From CAZUDO01 sp964618895 (GTDB lineage: Bacteria > Desulfobacterota > Binatia > DP-6): DNA of 64,000 nucleotides. This document shows positions 15,813 through 25,153 of the stretch, in pieces. Position numbers and translations under genes: made by a program. The stretch is from assembly GCA_964618895.1 (NCBI GenBank), contig CAZUDO010000127.1, forward strand, positions 1 to 64,000, given 5' to 3'. Position 1 is the first letter of the stretch; every line of letters starts with the position of its first letter. The notes beneath the pieces are model-generated. The model made no database searches. It was not told where the DNA came from and was given only the letters and a program-made list of their open reading frames with translations.

Positions 15813-17972
15813 GTGAATCAGGATTTCCGCGTCCGCCGTATGCTGGCGGTCGTCGGGGTGGCGATCGCCCTGTCGTTCGCCACGCCACGGTTGCTCACCC
15901 ACACGCCCTATCCGCGCCTCGGCGTGGGGCTCGGCATCGACGCAAGGCAGAGCCTGCCGAGGGTGGACCGGGTGATCGGGCCGCCGGCCCAGGGCGTGCT
16001 CAAGACCGGCGACGTGCTGGTCGCGATCAACGGTGAGCGCATGCCCCCGCCTCGCCTGAGTCCCTCGGCCCCGCGCATCCCGCTGCCGCGCGAGGCCTTC
16101 ACGCTGGAGTTCGAGCGCGGCGGTGTCCGCATGTGGGCGACCATCCCGCCGGTGAGCCTGTCGACCTGGCAGCGCATGCGGGTGCTGCTGTTGCCCCTCG
16201 CCGCGGTGGTGGCAGCGCCCCTGGTGGCGTTCGTGCTCGTCTGGCGCCGGCCGGATCTCGGCACCGCCTGGGTGTTCCTCCTGTTCGCCAACGTGCAGGC
16301 GGTCTCGGTCGTGCACGAGATCTACCGGCACCCCGAGGCGGAGCCGGCGGGATGGTTCAAGCACTACCTCACGCTGTTCGGCTGGCTCGTGTGCTGGGCG
16401 CCCGCGACCTTCATCCACTTCATGGCCGTGTTCCCGCGCCCGCGCGCGCGGGCCGGCGAGATGCGGCGCAGCGCATGGTCGTGGCTGGTGGCCGTCGGGT
16501 ACGTGGTGCCGCTCTACTTCGTCGGGCAGATCATCGCCCAGGGTAGACTCTCGCTTCAGCAGTTCAGCGTGTTCCAGACCGTCGCGACCGGGATCGGCGT
16601 GGTCTCGCTGGTCGAGCGCTACGGACGCGCCGGGCATGCCGACTGGCGGCCCTCGCGCAGCCAGCGCGGTTTGGCAATGCTGGTCGCCCTGTTCCTGCTG
16701 CTGGGCGCCGCGATCAACTGGGCGTTCGAGAACGAGGCCTTCTCGACGCTGCTCCAGTTCCCGTTCTACCGCGTGGCGCTCACCGTGGTGAGCATCGGGG
16801 TGCTCTTCACGCCCATCATCATGGCGTTCCTGATCGCGCGCGACCCGGTGTTCGACCCGCGCCGCCTGCTCGAGAAGGGGTTGCCGTACGCGCTGCTCTC
16901 GGGCGTGTTGGCGGCGCTCTACATCGCGATCGTGCTGGCGGGCCAGCGCATGTTCGCGGCGATGACCGGCGAGCAGGCGCTGGTCATCAACGTGGTGGCC
17001 GCGCTGGTGGTGGCGTCGGTGTTCGCACCGCTGCGCGAGCGGCTGCAGCGCGGGCTCGACCGCCTGTTCCGGCGCGACCCCATGGCGCTGCGGGTCGCGC
17101 TCGACCGGGCGGGCCACGAGCTGCTCCAGGCGCTCGACCGCGACGACGCGCGGGCGGCGGTGGAGGCGGCGCTCACCCGCGGGCTCGGGCGCCCGGTGGC
17201 GCTCGAGTGGCCGGAGTCGAGGCCGCCGCGGCTCGCGATCGGCGAGGAGCTGCCCGAGCACGCGGTCGGCGCTGTGGACAACCTGCTCGCGCAGGCCGGC
17301 ATCCGGCTGGAGAACCTGGCGCTGGCGGAGCAGCGCGCTGCGGCCGAGCGGCGCGCGGTCGAACTGCGCGAGGCGGCGACGCGGGCTGAGCTGCGGGCGC
17401 TGCACGCGCAGGTGCAGCCGCACTTCCTGTTCAACGCCCTGAATGCGCTCTCGTATCTGACCGAGACCGATCCGCGCGCGGCTCAGCGATTCACCGAGCG
17501 GCTGGCGGACATGCTGCGCTACACTGTCGAGGCGGGCAGCCGCTCGGCGGCGCTGCTGGCGGACGAGATTGCGTTCGTCGAGGACTACCTCGGGGTCGCC
17601 CGCGAGCGTTATGAAGGCGAGCTCGGGTTCGCCTACCGTGGCCCGCGCGAGCTGCTCTCGGCCACGGTGCCGCCGCTCCTGCTGCAGCCGCTGGTGGAGA
17701 ACAGCCTGAAGCACGGGCTCGCGCCCGGTGCGAAAGGGCTCTGCCTCACCCTCGACGCCGAGCGCGCGGACGGCTGGCTCACCGTCACGTTCAAGGACGA
17801 CGGCACGGCCGGCGGCAACGGGTCGCGGGGATTGGGCGTGGGGCTGGAGAATCTGGAGCAGCGAGTGCGCCGGTTCGCCGGAGAGCAGGCGAGCATGGAG
17901 GCGGGACCGCGCGCGAGCGGGGGATACGCGGTGACCCTGCGCTGGCGCGAGACCGCAGAGGTCGGGCGATGA
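15813..17972 (+). CDS. LytS-type sensor histidine kinase with N-terminal PDZ-like domain
   Basis: About 719 residues. Hydrophobic helix 1, then an extracytoplasmic PDZ-like segment (GVGLGIDARQSLPRVDRVIGP...VLKTGDVLVAINGERM), about seven more membrane helices (residues ~120-420), a linker, then a His_kinase domain. The phospho-acceptor region HAQVQPHFLFNALNAL has His537, and the N-box is ENSLKHGL (Asn630), followed by a G-rich ATP lid (GSRGLGVGLENLEQR). This is the LytS/YehU class. The start is GTG 15813 with GGGAG upstream; GTG 15795 is an alternative. The response regulator overlaps its stop (ATGA), so the pair is coupled. The signal sensed is unknown. Confidence 0.87.
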   Translation: MNQDFRVRRMLAVVGVAIALSFATPRLLTHTPYPRLGVGLGIDARQSLPRVDRVIGPPAQGVLKTGDVLVAINGERMPPPRLSPSAPRIPLPREAFTLEFERGGVRMWATIPPVSLSTWQRMRVLLLPLAAVVAAPLVAFVLVWRRPDLGTAWVFLLFANVQAVSVVHEIYRHPEAEPAGWFKHYLTLFGWLVCWAPATFIHFMAVFPRPRARAGEMRRSAWSWLVAVGYVVPLYFVGQIIAQGRLSLQQFSVFQTVATGIGVVSLVERYGRAGHADWRPSRSQRGLAMLVALFLLLGAAINWAFENEAFSTLLQFPFYRVALTVVSIGVLFTPIIMAFLIARDPVFDPRRLLEKGLPYALLSGVLAALYIAIVLAGQRMFAAMTGEQALVINVVAALVVASVFAPLRERLQRGLDRLFRRDPMALRVALDRAGHELLQALDRDDARAAVEAALTRGLGRPVALEWPESRPPRLAIGEELPEHAVGAVDNLLAQAGIRLENLALAEQRAAAERRAVELREAATRAELRALHAQVQPHFLFNALNALSYLTETDPRAAQRFTERLADMLRYTVEAGSRSAALLADEIAFVEDYLGVARERYEGELGFAYRGPRELLSATVPPLLLQPLVENSLKHGLAPGAKGLCLTLDAERADGWLTVTFKDDGTAGGNGSRGLGVGLENLEQRVRRFAGEQASMEAGPRASGGYAVTLRWRETAEVGR

Positions 17973-18799
17973 GACCGATCCGACGGCATGCACCCGACGG
18001 GGCGGCCGGCCGGGGGGAGAAGCCGGCCGCCGAGCGCCGCCTGAGGGCGGTGATCGCCGATGACGAGCCCCGGGCGCGTCAGTTCCTGGAGCGGCTGCTG
18101 CGCGAGCACGGCGAGGTCGAGGTGGTGGGCGAGGCGAAGGGCGGCGGCGAGACGCTGGCGCTGATCGCCCGGCTCTCGCCCGAGGTGGTGTTCCTCGACA
18201 TCCAGATGCCGGATCTCTCGGGGCTCGAGGTGGCGCGGCACCTGACCGGTGAGGGCGCCCCGGTCGTGGTATTCGTGACTGCGTACGACCAGCATGCGGT
18301 CGAGGCGTTCGAGGTGGCCGCGCTGGACTATCTCTTGAAGCCGATCCGGCGCGAGCGGCTGGCCGAGACCGTGCGCCGGGTGGCGCTCGAGCTGCGCTCG
18401 GGCAAGCGCGCGGCCCGGCAGGAGGCGGCCGTACGCTCGGTGCTGGCGAGCCCCGAGGTGCAAAAGGGAATGGAGCCGCTGAGGCGACTTCCCGTCAGGT
18501 TCCGGCGAGAGGTCAAGCTGCTCGACATGGAGCAGGTGGCCCGCATCGTGTCGCGCGACCGGGTGGTGCTGGCGTGCGCCGAGGGCCGCGAGTACCTGGT
18601 GGACTACACGCTTCAGGAGCTGGAAGGGCGGCTGCCCGCGGGGCAGTTCGTGCGCGCCCATCGGGCGGCGCTGGTCAACATCGACGCGATCGAGTCCTAT
18701 GGCGGCGAGGATGGCGTGCTGGTGCTGCGACTGAAGGACGGCACGCGCGTGGAGGCAAGCGAGCGGCGCGCGGCGGAGGTGCGGAGGCGACTGAGGTGA
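17969..18799 (+). CDS. LytTR-family response regulator
   Basis: A 276-residue protein. The receiver domain has acidic pocket D31-D32, phospho-acceptor D77 in VVFLDIQMPD, T104 and K124 (LLKPI). The C-terminal LytTR DNA-binding domain (about 170-276) is visible in LPVRFRREVKLLDMEQVARI and FVRAHRAALVNIDAIES. Its ATG overlaps the kinase stop. The family activates genes by binding paired LytTR sites; I see no obvious direct-repeat target site next to it. About 25 residues precede the receiver domain. Confidence 0.9.
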   Translation: MRPIRRHAPDGAAGRGEKPAAERRLRAVIADDEPRARQFLERLLREHGEVEVVGEAKGGGETLALIARLSPEVVFLDIQMPDLSGLEVARHLTGEGAPVVVFVTAYDQHAVEAFEVAALDYLLKPIRRERLAETVRRVALELRSGKRAARQEAAVRSVLASPEVQKGMEPLRRLPVRFRREVKLLDMEQVARIVSRDRVVLACAEGREYLVDYTLQELEGRLPAGQFVRAHRAALVNIDAIESYGGEDGVLVLRLKDGTRVEASERRAAEVRRRLR

Positions 18800-18842
18800 C
18801 CCAGGCGCAGCGGCCGCGCCACTGCCGGCGGGCGGTGGGGGC

Positions 18843-19067
18843 TCACAGCTCGAGCCGCATGACGCGCTCGCCGTCCTCCTCGACGCCCGTGTAGGCGAAT
18901 CCCATCCGCTCGTAGAAGGGGCACGGGCCGCCCTCGCCCGGCACGCAGCTCGTCTCGAGCCGTGTGGCGCCCGGTCGCGTCCGCACTTGGGCGATCACGA
19001 GGTCGAGCGCCCGCCGGCCAAACCCGAGCCCCTGATAGCGGGCATCGATCCATCCGTCCTCTGCCAT
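18843..19067 (-). pseudogene. truncated GNAT acetyltransferase (C-terminal part only)
   Basis: The 74 codons carry only the second half of a GNAT fold: the acetyl-CoA-binding motif A (YQGLGFGRRALDLVIAQ) and the CPFYERMGFAYTG motif B. The first ~70 residues of a normal GNAT domain are absent in all frames of the 57 bp between it and the permease gene. It starts at the in-frame ATG at 19067. It is most likely a gene remnant left after a rearrangement next to the permease operon, although translation of a short protein cannot be excluded. Confidence 0.6.
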
Positions 19068-19124
19068 CGGTCCCCTCCATCCGCGGCCGCGCAGGGGCGC
19101 GGCCGGCGCTCCGGGACGGCCCGC

Positions 19125-20327
19125 CTACTCCCCCCGCAGCGCCTCGACCGGATCCATGCTCGCGGCTTTGAGGGCGGGCGCCATGCCGGCGCCCACGCCC
19201 ACCACCAGCGCCATCGCGATCGCCTCGACCACGATGAGCGGCGAGGTGAGCGAATTGATGCCGGGCACCGTGGAGGAGAGCAACCAGGCGCCGCCGACCC
19301 CGATGAGCAGGCCCGCCACGCCGCCGACCAGCGCGGTCAACCCGGACTCGAACAGGTACCACAGGAGAATCTGGCCACGGGTGGCGCCGATGGCCTTGGC
19401 GAGGCCGATCTCACCGACGCGCTCCTGCACCACGATCCACATAATGGTCAGGATGCCGATCGCCCCCACCAGTAGGCTGATGGCGGCGATGCCGGTCACC
19501 ACCCCGCTCACCACCGTGACGATGCGGTCCACCATCGCCTGACCCTCCTTCTGGGTGACGATGGTGAAGTCGACCACGCCGTTGTGGCGCTCCTTCAAGG
19601 CCGCCGTGGCGCGCTCGACCACCGGGTCGATGGCGTCGGCCGAGGCCGCGAGCAGGTCCAGCTCGTCGATCTCGGGGCGGTTGAAGAGCTGCATCGCGTT
19701 CGCCACCGGGATGTAGGCGGCATCGTCCAGGTCGAAGCCCAGGAACTGGCCCTTCTTCTCCATCACGCCGATCACGCGGAAGCGGGTCTCGGCGATGCGG
19801 ATGATCTGGCCGAGCGGATTGGCGTCGCCGAACAGCTCCTGCTGGAGGCGCGGCCCGATCACCACCACCGGCGAGGTGCGGTCGTAATCCATCTCGGGCA
19901 GGAACTCGCCCACCGCGACGTCCATGGACCAGGTCTGCGGCACGTCGGCGGTGGCGCCGTACACATAGACGCGGCGGTTGCGGTTGCCGAACTCGACCAC
20001 CCCCGAGCCGTAGGCGGTGGGCACGGTGCCGGTGACCCCGGGCAGGCGGCTCAGCACGCGCGCGTCGTCGAGCGTGAGCCGTCGCGCGCTGCCGCCGAGC
20101 AGTCCCGGCATGCCGCTGGTCTCGATCTTCCCGGGGTAGATGCCGATCAGGTTGGTGCCGAACTGAGTCATCTGTCCCATGATGAAGTGCCGCATGCCCT
20201 CGCCGAGCGACGAGAGCAGCACCACCGCGGCCACACCCACGGTGATGGCGAGCGCCGAGAGCCCGTAACGCAGTCGGTGCGAGCGCAGCGCCTCGAGCGT
20301 AAGGCCGAACAGGTCGCCGATGTTCAA
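19125..20327 (-). CDS. MacB/FtsX-type ABC permease (distal copy)
   Basis: About 400 residues. It starts TTG at 20327, overlapping the stop of the upstream permease (TTGA). Layout is MacB-like: helix 1 (LSALAITVGVAAVVLLSSLGEG), a large periplasmic MacB_PCD domain (NLIGIYPGKIETSG...), then three C-terminal helices from about residue 280 with the conserved AKAIGATRGQILLWYLFESG FtsX segment and the closing APALKAASMDPVEALRGE. It is a paralogue of the adjacent permease, so the transporter is probably a heterodimer. Substrate unknown; the HlyD-like adaptor upstream suggests efflux of a lipophilic compound or peptide. Confidence 0.85.
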   Translation of the reverse strand: MNIGDLFGLTLEALRSHRLRYGLSALAITVGVAAVVLLSSLGEGMRHFIMGQMTQFGTNLIGIYPGKIETSGMPGLLGGSARRLTLDDARVLSRLPGVTGTVPTAYGSGVVEFGNRNRRVYVYGATADVPQTWSMDVAVGEFLPEMDYDRTSPVVVIGPRLQQELFGDANPLGQIIRIAETRFRVIGVMEKKGQFLGFDLDDAAYIPVANAMQLFNRPEIDELDLLAASADAIDPVVERATAALKERHNGVVDFTIVTQKEGQAMVDRIVTVVSGVVTGIAAISLLVGAIGILTIMWIVVQERVGEIGLAKAIGATRGQILLWYLFESGLTALVGGVAGLLIGVGGAWLLSSTVPGINSLTSPLIVVEAIAMALVVGVGAGMAPALKAASMDPVEALRGE

Positions 20328-21532
20328 TGCCGCCCCCGCAACGCGTCGGCGGCATCGAGCCGCGCCGCCCGGCGCGCCGGCATCAGGCCGAACGAGACCC
20401 CGGCGGCCACGGCGAGCGTGACGATCAGCGCGATCCAACCGGGGCTCGGCTGTAACGGGATGAAGGGCCAGATGCCAGCAGCGATCAGGATCACAATGAC
20501 GCCGAACGCCACGCCCACCGCCGCACCCGCGGTCGAGAGCATGACCGCCTCGACCAGGAACACGTCGAGGATCTGCCGCCGCTTGGCCCCGAGCGCCTTG
20601 AGCAGACCCACCTCGCTGCTGCGCTCCGAGACCGAGACCAGCATGACGTTCATGATGCCGATCCCGGCCACCGCGAGCGAGATAGCGGCGATGCCGGCGA
20701 GGCCGGCGGTGAGCGCGTCGATCACCGCGCTGAACGTCTGGAGCATGGCGCTTTGGGTGATGAGGGTAAAGTCCTCGTCGTCGTCGTGTCGGGCGATGAG
20801 CACCGCCTTGACCTGCTCGAGCGCCGCCGGCACCGCCTCGGGCGAGACCGCCTCGACCATCATACGAAACAGCCCGGTCTGGTTGAACATCCTGAGCCCC
20901 ACCGAGACCGGGATGAGGATGAGATCGTCGTAGTCGATGCCGATCGAGGTGCCCTTGGGCCCCAGCACACCGATCACGCGGAAGCGCCACTGGGCGATGC
21001 GCACCAGCCGCCCAAGCGGATTCTCGCCCTGGAACAGCTCGCGCGCCACTTTCTGACCGAGCACCACCACCCGGTCGCCCTGGCGCGGGTCGCCGGGCGG
21101 CAGGAACTGGCCGGAGCTGATGGTCAGCTTGCGCACGCCGAGGAACGGGGCGGTGGTGCCGATCACGCGCACGTCGCGGCTGCGCTCGCCGTACTCGATG
21201 GCGCCGGCGCCCAACGAGAACGGCGCCACCTCGCGCACCAACGGTGACTGGCGGCGGACGGCGTCGCAGTCCTCGAGCGTGAGGTCTCGCGTGGAGCCGC
21301 CAAACGCCGGCATCCCACCCGAGGTCTCGACCTTACCGGGGACGACGATGACCAGATTGGTGCCGACGCCGGCGAACTCCTTGACCACGTAGGCCTTCGC
21401 CGCGTCACCGAGGGCGGTGAGCAGGAGCACCGCGGTCACGCCGATGCCGATCGCCGCCAGCGTGAGCCCGGTGCGCAGGCGGTGGAGCCGGAGGGTCTCG
21501 AGGGCGAGCGTGATCAGATCCGATCGGCGCAC
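20324..21532 (-). CDS. MacB/FtsX-type ABC permease (proximal copy)
   Basis: About 402 residues with MacB topology: LTLAAIGIGVTAVLLLTALGD helix, periplasmic domain (NLVIVVPGKVETSGGMPAFGG...), three C-terminal helices with the GLLKALGAKRRQILDVFLVEA loop and a final ARRAARLDAADALRGRH. The GTG at 21532 is chosen because GAGGAG lies 7 bases upstream; the longer reading begins inside the ATPase gene. It follows the ATPase by 4 bp. The sequence parallels the distal permease throughout, indicating tandem duplication. Confidence 0.86.
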   Translation of the reverse strand: MRRSDLITLALETLRLHRLRTGLTLAAIGIGVTAVLLLTALGDAAKAYVVKEFAGVGTNLVIVVPGKVETSGGMPAFGGSTRDLTLEDCDAVRRQSPLVREVAPFSLGAGAIEYGERSRDVRVIGTTAPFLGVRKLTISSGQFLPPGDPRQGDRVVVLGQKVARELFQGENPLGRLVRIAQWRFRVIGVLGPKGTSIGIDYDDLILIPVSVGLRMFNQTGLFRMMVEAVSPEAVPAALEQVKAVLIARHDDDEDFTLITQSAMLQTFSAVIDALTAGLAGIAAISLAVAGIGIMNVMLVSVSERSSEVGLLKALGAKRRQILDVFLVEAVMLSTAGAAVGVAFGVIVILIAAGIWPFIPLQPSPGWIALIVTLAVAAGVSFGLMPARRAARLDAADALRGRH

Positions 21533-21536
21533 GGGG

Positions 21537-22265
21537 TCACTCCTCGACGATCTGGCCATCGCGCATGCGCAGCACGCGACGGGCGTGCGCGGCGACGCGC
21601 GGGTCGTGCGTGACCAGCACCAGCGTGAGGCCGGCGACGTTCAGCCGCTCGAGCAGGGCGACGATCTCCTCGCCCGACTTGGTATCCAGGTTCCCGGTCG
21701 GCTCGTCGGCGAGCAGGATGCGGGGCTCCATCACCATCGCGCGGGCGATCGCCACCCGCTGGCGTTCGCCGCCCGAGAGCTGGTCGGGCCGATGGGTCAT
21801 GCGGCGTGTGAGGCCGACCGACTCGAGCGCTGCGCGCACCCTCTCGCGCCGCACCTGCGGCTCGACGCCGGCGAAGATGAGCGGCAGCTCCACGTTGCGC
21901 GCCGCCGTCATGCGCCCCACCAGGTGATAGGCCTGGAAGATGAACCCGATCTTCCGCTGCCGCACGTCCGCGAGCTGATCCTCGGAGAGTTTCTCGACCG
22001 GCTCGCCGTCCAGGACATAGCTCCCCGAGGTTGGCGTGTCGAGGCAGCCGAGCACGTTCAGCATGGTGGACTTGCCCGATCCCGAGGGTCCCATGAGGGC
22101 GGCGAACTCGCCGGCGGCGATGTCGAGCGAGACATCGTCGAGCGCCCGCACCTCGGACTCGCCGACCTGATAGACGCGCGACACATGGTCGAGCCGGATA
22201 ATGGTCCCCGCGGTGGAGGAGGGAGCCGGCGCGCGCTCCTCCGCTGGCCGCTCGATTGTGCTCAC
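21537..22265 (-). CDS. ABC transporter ATPase, MacB/LolD type
   Basis: A 242-residue ATPase. Walker A GPSGSGKST, Q-loop FIFQAYHLVGRMTA, signature LSGGERQRVAIARAM, Walker B ILLADEPTGNLDT and the H-loop LVTHDPRVAAHA are all present. The spacing and the LIRLDHVSRVYQVGESEVRALDDVSL start match the MacB/LolD family. The start is GTG 22265, overlapping the stop of the adaptor gene (GTGA). It drives the two permeases encoded directly downstream. The N-terminal ~22 residues, rich in Ala, Pro and Glu, are an extension. Confidence 0.9.
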   Translation of the reverse strand: MSTIERPAEERAPAPSSTAGTIIRLDHVSRVYQVGESEVRALDDVSLDIAAGEFAALMGPSGSGKSTMLNVLGCLDTPTSGSYVLDGEPVEKLSEDQLADVRQRKIGFIFQAYHLVGRMTAARNVELPLIFAGVEPQVRRERVRAALESVGLTRRMTHRPDQLSGGERQRVAIARAMVMEPRILLADEPTGNLDTKSGEEIVALLERLNVAGLTLVLVTHDPRVAAHARRVLRMRDGQIVEE

Positions 22266-23428
22266 GGCGACGATGCGGCGGAGCGTTTCGACGCGGCGGA
22301 ATCGGCCGCCGCGCGGGCGGCCACCCGGGCGCCGGCCTTTACCCCCTGCTTCTCCAGGCTGGTGATGACCGCGGCGCCCTCGGCGAGGCCGTTAGTGATC
22401 TCGGTCCAGTCCCAGTTCCTGAGCCCGGTCTTCACGTCGCGCGAGACCGCCTTGCCGTTCTCGATCACGAGCACCGACTTGCTCTCGATGATCGCGTTGG
22501 TGGGCACCCGCAGCACGCCGTCGCGCTGGTCGAGGATGATCTCGACGTCGGCGGAAGTTCCGGGCTTGGGCCCGGGCGCCGAGGGATCAGGGGTCATTTC
22601 CACCTCGACGTCGAGTGTGCGGTTCTGCTCCTTGATGTCGTTGACCACCGGCGAGACGCGCGTGACCACGCCCTGCCACACCCGGCCGCGATAGGGGTCG
22701 AGCGTCACCCGCGCCGGGAGCCCCTCGCGCACGCGGCCGATGTCGATCTCGTCGAGCGGTGCGCTCACGTAGAGCCGGCCAAGGCTCACGATCTCGAGCA
22801 CCGGCTGGCCGGGCACCACGGGTTCTCCGACCTCGACCATACGCTGGCTCACGATGCCGTCGAATGGCGCCAGCACCCGCATGTGGTCGAGCTCGTCTTG
22901 CGCCAGGCGGATCGCGGAGCGGGCGCGCTGGTCCCGGGCCGCTGCGCCGCTCAGCTCCGCCTCCGCGCTCTCGAGCCGAGATTTGGAGAGGTCCATCTCG
23001 CCCTGCGAGACCAACCCCGACTTGAAGAGCGAGGCGGTGCGATCGTGCTGTTGGCGCGCGAGGGTCGCCGCGGCTCGTGCGGCCTCGGCGACCGCGCTCG
23101 CGGCCTCGAGGTCGCGCTTGGCCACCTCGCGCTGGGTCTCGGCGGTCGAATGGTCGAGCAGGAGCAGCGCCTCGCCGCGCCGGGCGCGCGAGCCTTCGCG
23201 GTGCGGGATCGCAGCCACCCGGCCGGCACGCTCGGCGCCGACCCGAGCGCGCAGCCGCGCTTTGACGGTGCCGGCCTGGCTGTTGGTGACCGCGTCCTCG
23301 ACCCGGCCACGCGCCGCCTTCACCACCTCGACCTCGATCGGTCGCGGCCGGCAGGCGGTCGCCCGCAGCACGAACACCAGCACGAGCAGGCCGGCGGCGA
23401 TCACCCACCAGCGCGCACGCAGGCGCAT
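22262..23428 (-). CDS. HlyD/MacA-type periplasmic adaptor (RND/MFP family)
   Basis: A 388-residue membrane-fusion protein. The N-terminal anchor helix (WWVIAAGLLVLVFVLRA) is followed by a lipoyl-like half (VEVVKAARGRVEDAVTNSQAG and the AIPHREGSRARRGEALLLLD turn), an alpha-hairpin (about 90-180), the returning lipoyl half with VLAPFDGIVSQRMVEVGEPV, and beta-barrel and membrane-proximal regions. Its start abuts the stop of the parvulin lipoprotein gene. With the ATPase and two permeases it forms a MacAB-like tripartite pump; no TolC gene is in the window. Confidence 0.87.
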   Translation of the reverse strand: MRLRARWWVIAAGLLVLVFVLRATACRPRPIEVEVVKAARGRVEDAVTNSQAGTVKARLRARVGAERAGRVAAIPHREGSRARRGEALLLLDHSTAETQREVAKRDLEAASAVAEAARAAATLARQQHDRTASLFKSGLVSQGEMDLSKSRLESAEAELSGAAARDQRARSAIRLAQDELDHMRVLAPFDGIVSQRMVEVGEPVVPGQPVLEIVSLGRLYVSAPLDEIDIGRVREGLPARVTLDPYRGRVWQGVVTRVSPVVNDIKEQNRTLDVEVEMTPDPSAPGPKPGTSADVEIILDQRDGVLRVPTNAIIESKSVLVIENGKAVSRDVKTGLRNWDWTEITNGLAEGAAVITSLEKQGVKAGARVAARAAADSAASKRSAASSP

Positions 23429-25153
23429 CTAGCTCCCCGCCGGGGTGTTTCCGGCCGGGGCCGGCGGCCAGGGCAGACGGCGCAGGCGGTCGGAGTGCAC
23501 GATGACCGGTGAGAACACCTGGCGCAGCGAGTCCGTCAGGGCCAGCAGCCGCGCTTCGCGCTTGATATCGGTCGCCATGCCCTGGAGCTGTCCGAGCATC
23601 TCGGCCGGCAGGTCCTCGAACGACGGCGCATCCTGGTGTTTCTCGCGCAGCTGGAAGATCAGCCACCCGCCCTCGATCGGGAACGGGCCCGCGATCGCGC
23701 CCGGGCTCATGGTCGCCAGGTGATCCTCGAACCGGGTCCAAAGGGGCGAGTCGGCCGGGAACGTGAGCGTCTCCTCGCTCACCCGGCCGCCTATTGCGGC
23801 GGTGGTGGCGGCCTCGCGCAGGCTCGGCGCCTGACCGGCCTGCGCGGCCAGCGTCGCAGCGGCGGCCGAATCTCCCACCGACACGGAGATCACTCGGGCG
23901 CTCTGCATGCGGACGAGCGACGGCCGATAGCGCTCGTACGCGGCGCGAAAGTCCTCGGGCTCGACCCGGATCCGCCCGATGACCTGGGTCTGATAGAAGC
24001 CGTCGAGTAGGTAATTGTTGAGGCGCTCTCGCACCCGGCGCTTCACATCCGGTTCGTCGGCGATCCGGCGCCGATGGGCCTCGACCAGCGCCGCGCGCTC
24101 GATCGTCTGCGACTGGATCCAACGCTCGACCGACGGGATCATCGCGAAATCGATGCTGCCGCCCACACCGCCGATGAGGTCGTCGTAGGCCTCGCCGAGC
24201 GTGTAGGTGCCGCCCTGGTATCGGGCGAGGACGAGTCGCCGGTCCTCGGGGCCAGGAGGGGGCGGCCTCTGCGGCACCCGGCCGTCCCCGGGTACCGGGC
24301 GGAGCTTCCCGGACAGGAGCTGTGGCGCGCCCGGCAGCACCACGACCTGGTGCTCCACGCGGAGCTGATCGATCACGTGCGCGACCGCCAGCCGCTGCTT
24401 GCGCTGGCGCAGCATCTCGGCCAGCTGCGCGCGGCCCTCCTCGAACGGCGGCTGGGGCTGTGGCCGCCGCTCTTCGATCCGCACGATGAACCAGCCTTCC
24501 GTTCCGGCGGCGACCGGCCCGACCACCCGGCCGGGAGTGGCGGTGCGCACGATGTCATCCAGTGGCGAGAGCAGTGCGCCCGGCTGGATGAAGCCGATGT
24601 CGCCTCCGGGCGGCACCATGCCGGTCGGGTTGTAGCTGTCGGCGACGGCGGCGAAATCTGCTCCGCGCTGGAGGTCTCTCGCCGCCTGGCGGGCGAGCGC
24701 CTCGTCGGACGCGAAGATCAGCCGCGCGCGAGTCGCGGTGGCCCGGCGGTCGTAGAGCGCCCGCACCTCGGCGTCGCTCACCGGGAACGGGCCGCCGAGC
24801 AGGCGCTGATAGAGGGCCTCGCGCAGCACCTGGCCCTCGAGCGTTCGGCGGTGGGCCTGGAACTCCGGGGTCTGGTCGAGGCGCTGGCTGAGCGCACCCT
24901 GCACCAGCAGCTCGCGGTCCACCAGGTCCTTGAGCAGCCGCGCCTTCACGCTGTCGGGCGGACCCTCGAGCCGATGCAGATTCCCCAGGGCCACCTCGTT
25001 GAACTGAGCGAGCGTGATGGGCTGCCGGTTCACGCGGGCGAGCACGCCGGGGTCGCTGGAGCAGCCGCACAGCAGGCAGGCGAGGGCCGCCGGGGCCAGG
25101 CCGGGCCCGGCGGCGTGGCGGCGGCCGGCGCGGCGCGGAGCGGGAGGCGTCAC
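23429..25153 (-). CDS. parvulin-type peptidyl-prolyl isomerase lipoprotein
   Basis: About 574 residues. A lipoprotein signal ends in LLCGCSSD, with Cys as the lipidated residue. A SurA-like N-terminal helical region follows, then a parvulin domain (ATRARLIFASDEALARQAARDL...GGDIGFIQPGALLSP...GPVAAGTEGWFIVRIEE), a helical linker, and a second more divergent parvulin module near the C-terminus. The start is GTG 25153, with AAGGGG upstream; the extension to 25330 overlaps mfd. It is probably anchored to the membrane and helps fold exported proteins. It stands directly upstream of the efflux operon and may be cotranscribed with it. Confidence 0.82.
   Translation of the reverse strand: MTPPAPRRAGRRHAAGPGLAPAALACLLCGCSSDPGVLARVNRQPITLAQFNEVALGNLHRLEGPPDSVKARLLKDLVDRELLVQGALSQRLDQTPEFQAHRRTLEGQVLREALYQRLLGGPFPVSDAEVRALYDRRATATRARLIFASDEALARQAARDLQRGADFAAVADSYNPTGMVPPGGDIGFIQPGALLSPLDDIVRTATPGRVVGPVAAGTEGWFIVRIEERRPQPQPPFEEGRAQLAEMLRQRKQRLAVAHVIDQLRVEHQVVVLPGAPQLLSGKLRPVPGDGRVPQRPPPPGPEDRRLVLARYQGGTYTLGEAYDDLIGGVGGSIDFAMIPSVERWIQSQTIERAALVEAHRRRIADEPDVKRRVRERLNNYLLDGFYQTQVIGRIRVEPEDFRAAYERYRPSLVRMQSARVISVSVGDSAAAATLAAQAGQAPSLREAATTAAIGGRVSEETLTFPADSPLWTRFEDHLATMSPGAIAGPFPIEGGWLIFQLREKHQDAPSFEDLPAEMLGQLQGMATDIKREARLLALTDSLRQVFSPVIVHSDRLRRLPWPPAPAGNTPAGS

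Noticed and set aside
15510..17993. 827-codon minus-strand open frame opposite the sensor kinase
   Set aside because: No family features, rich in Arg, His and Gln; the kinase on the plus strand is clearly real.
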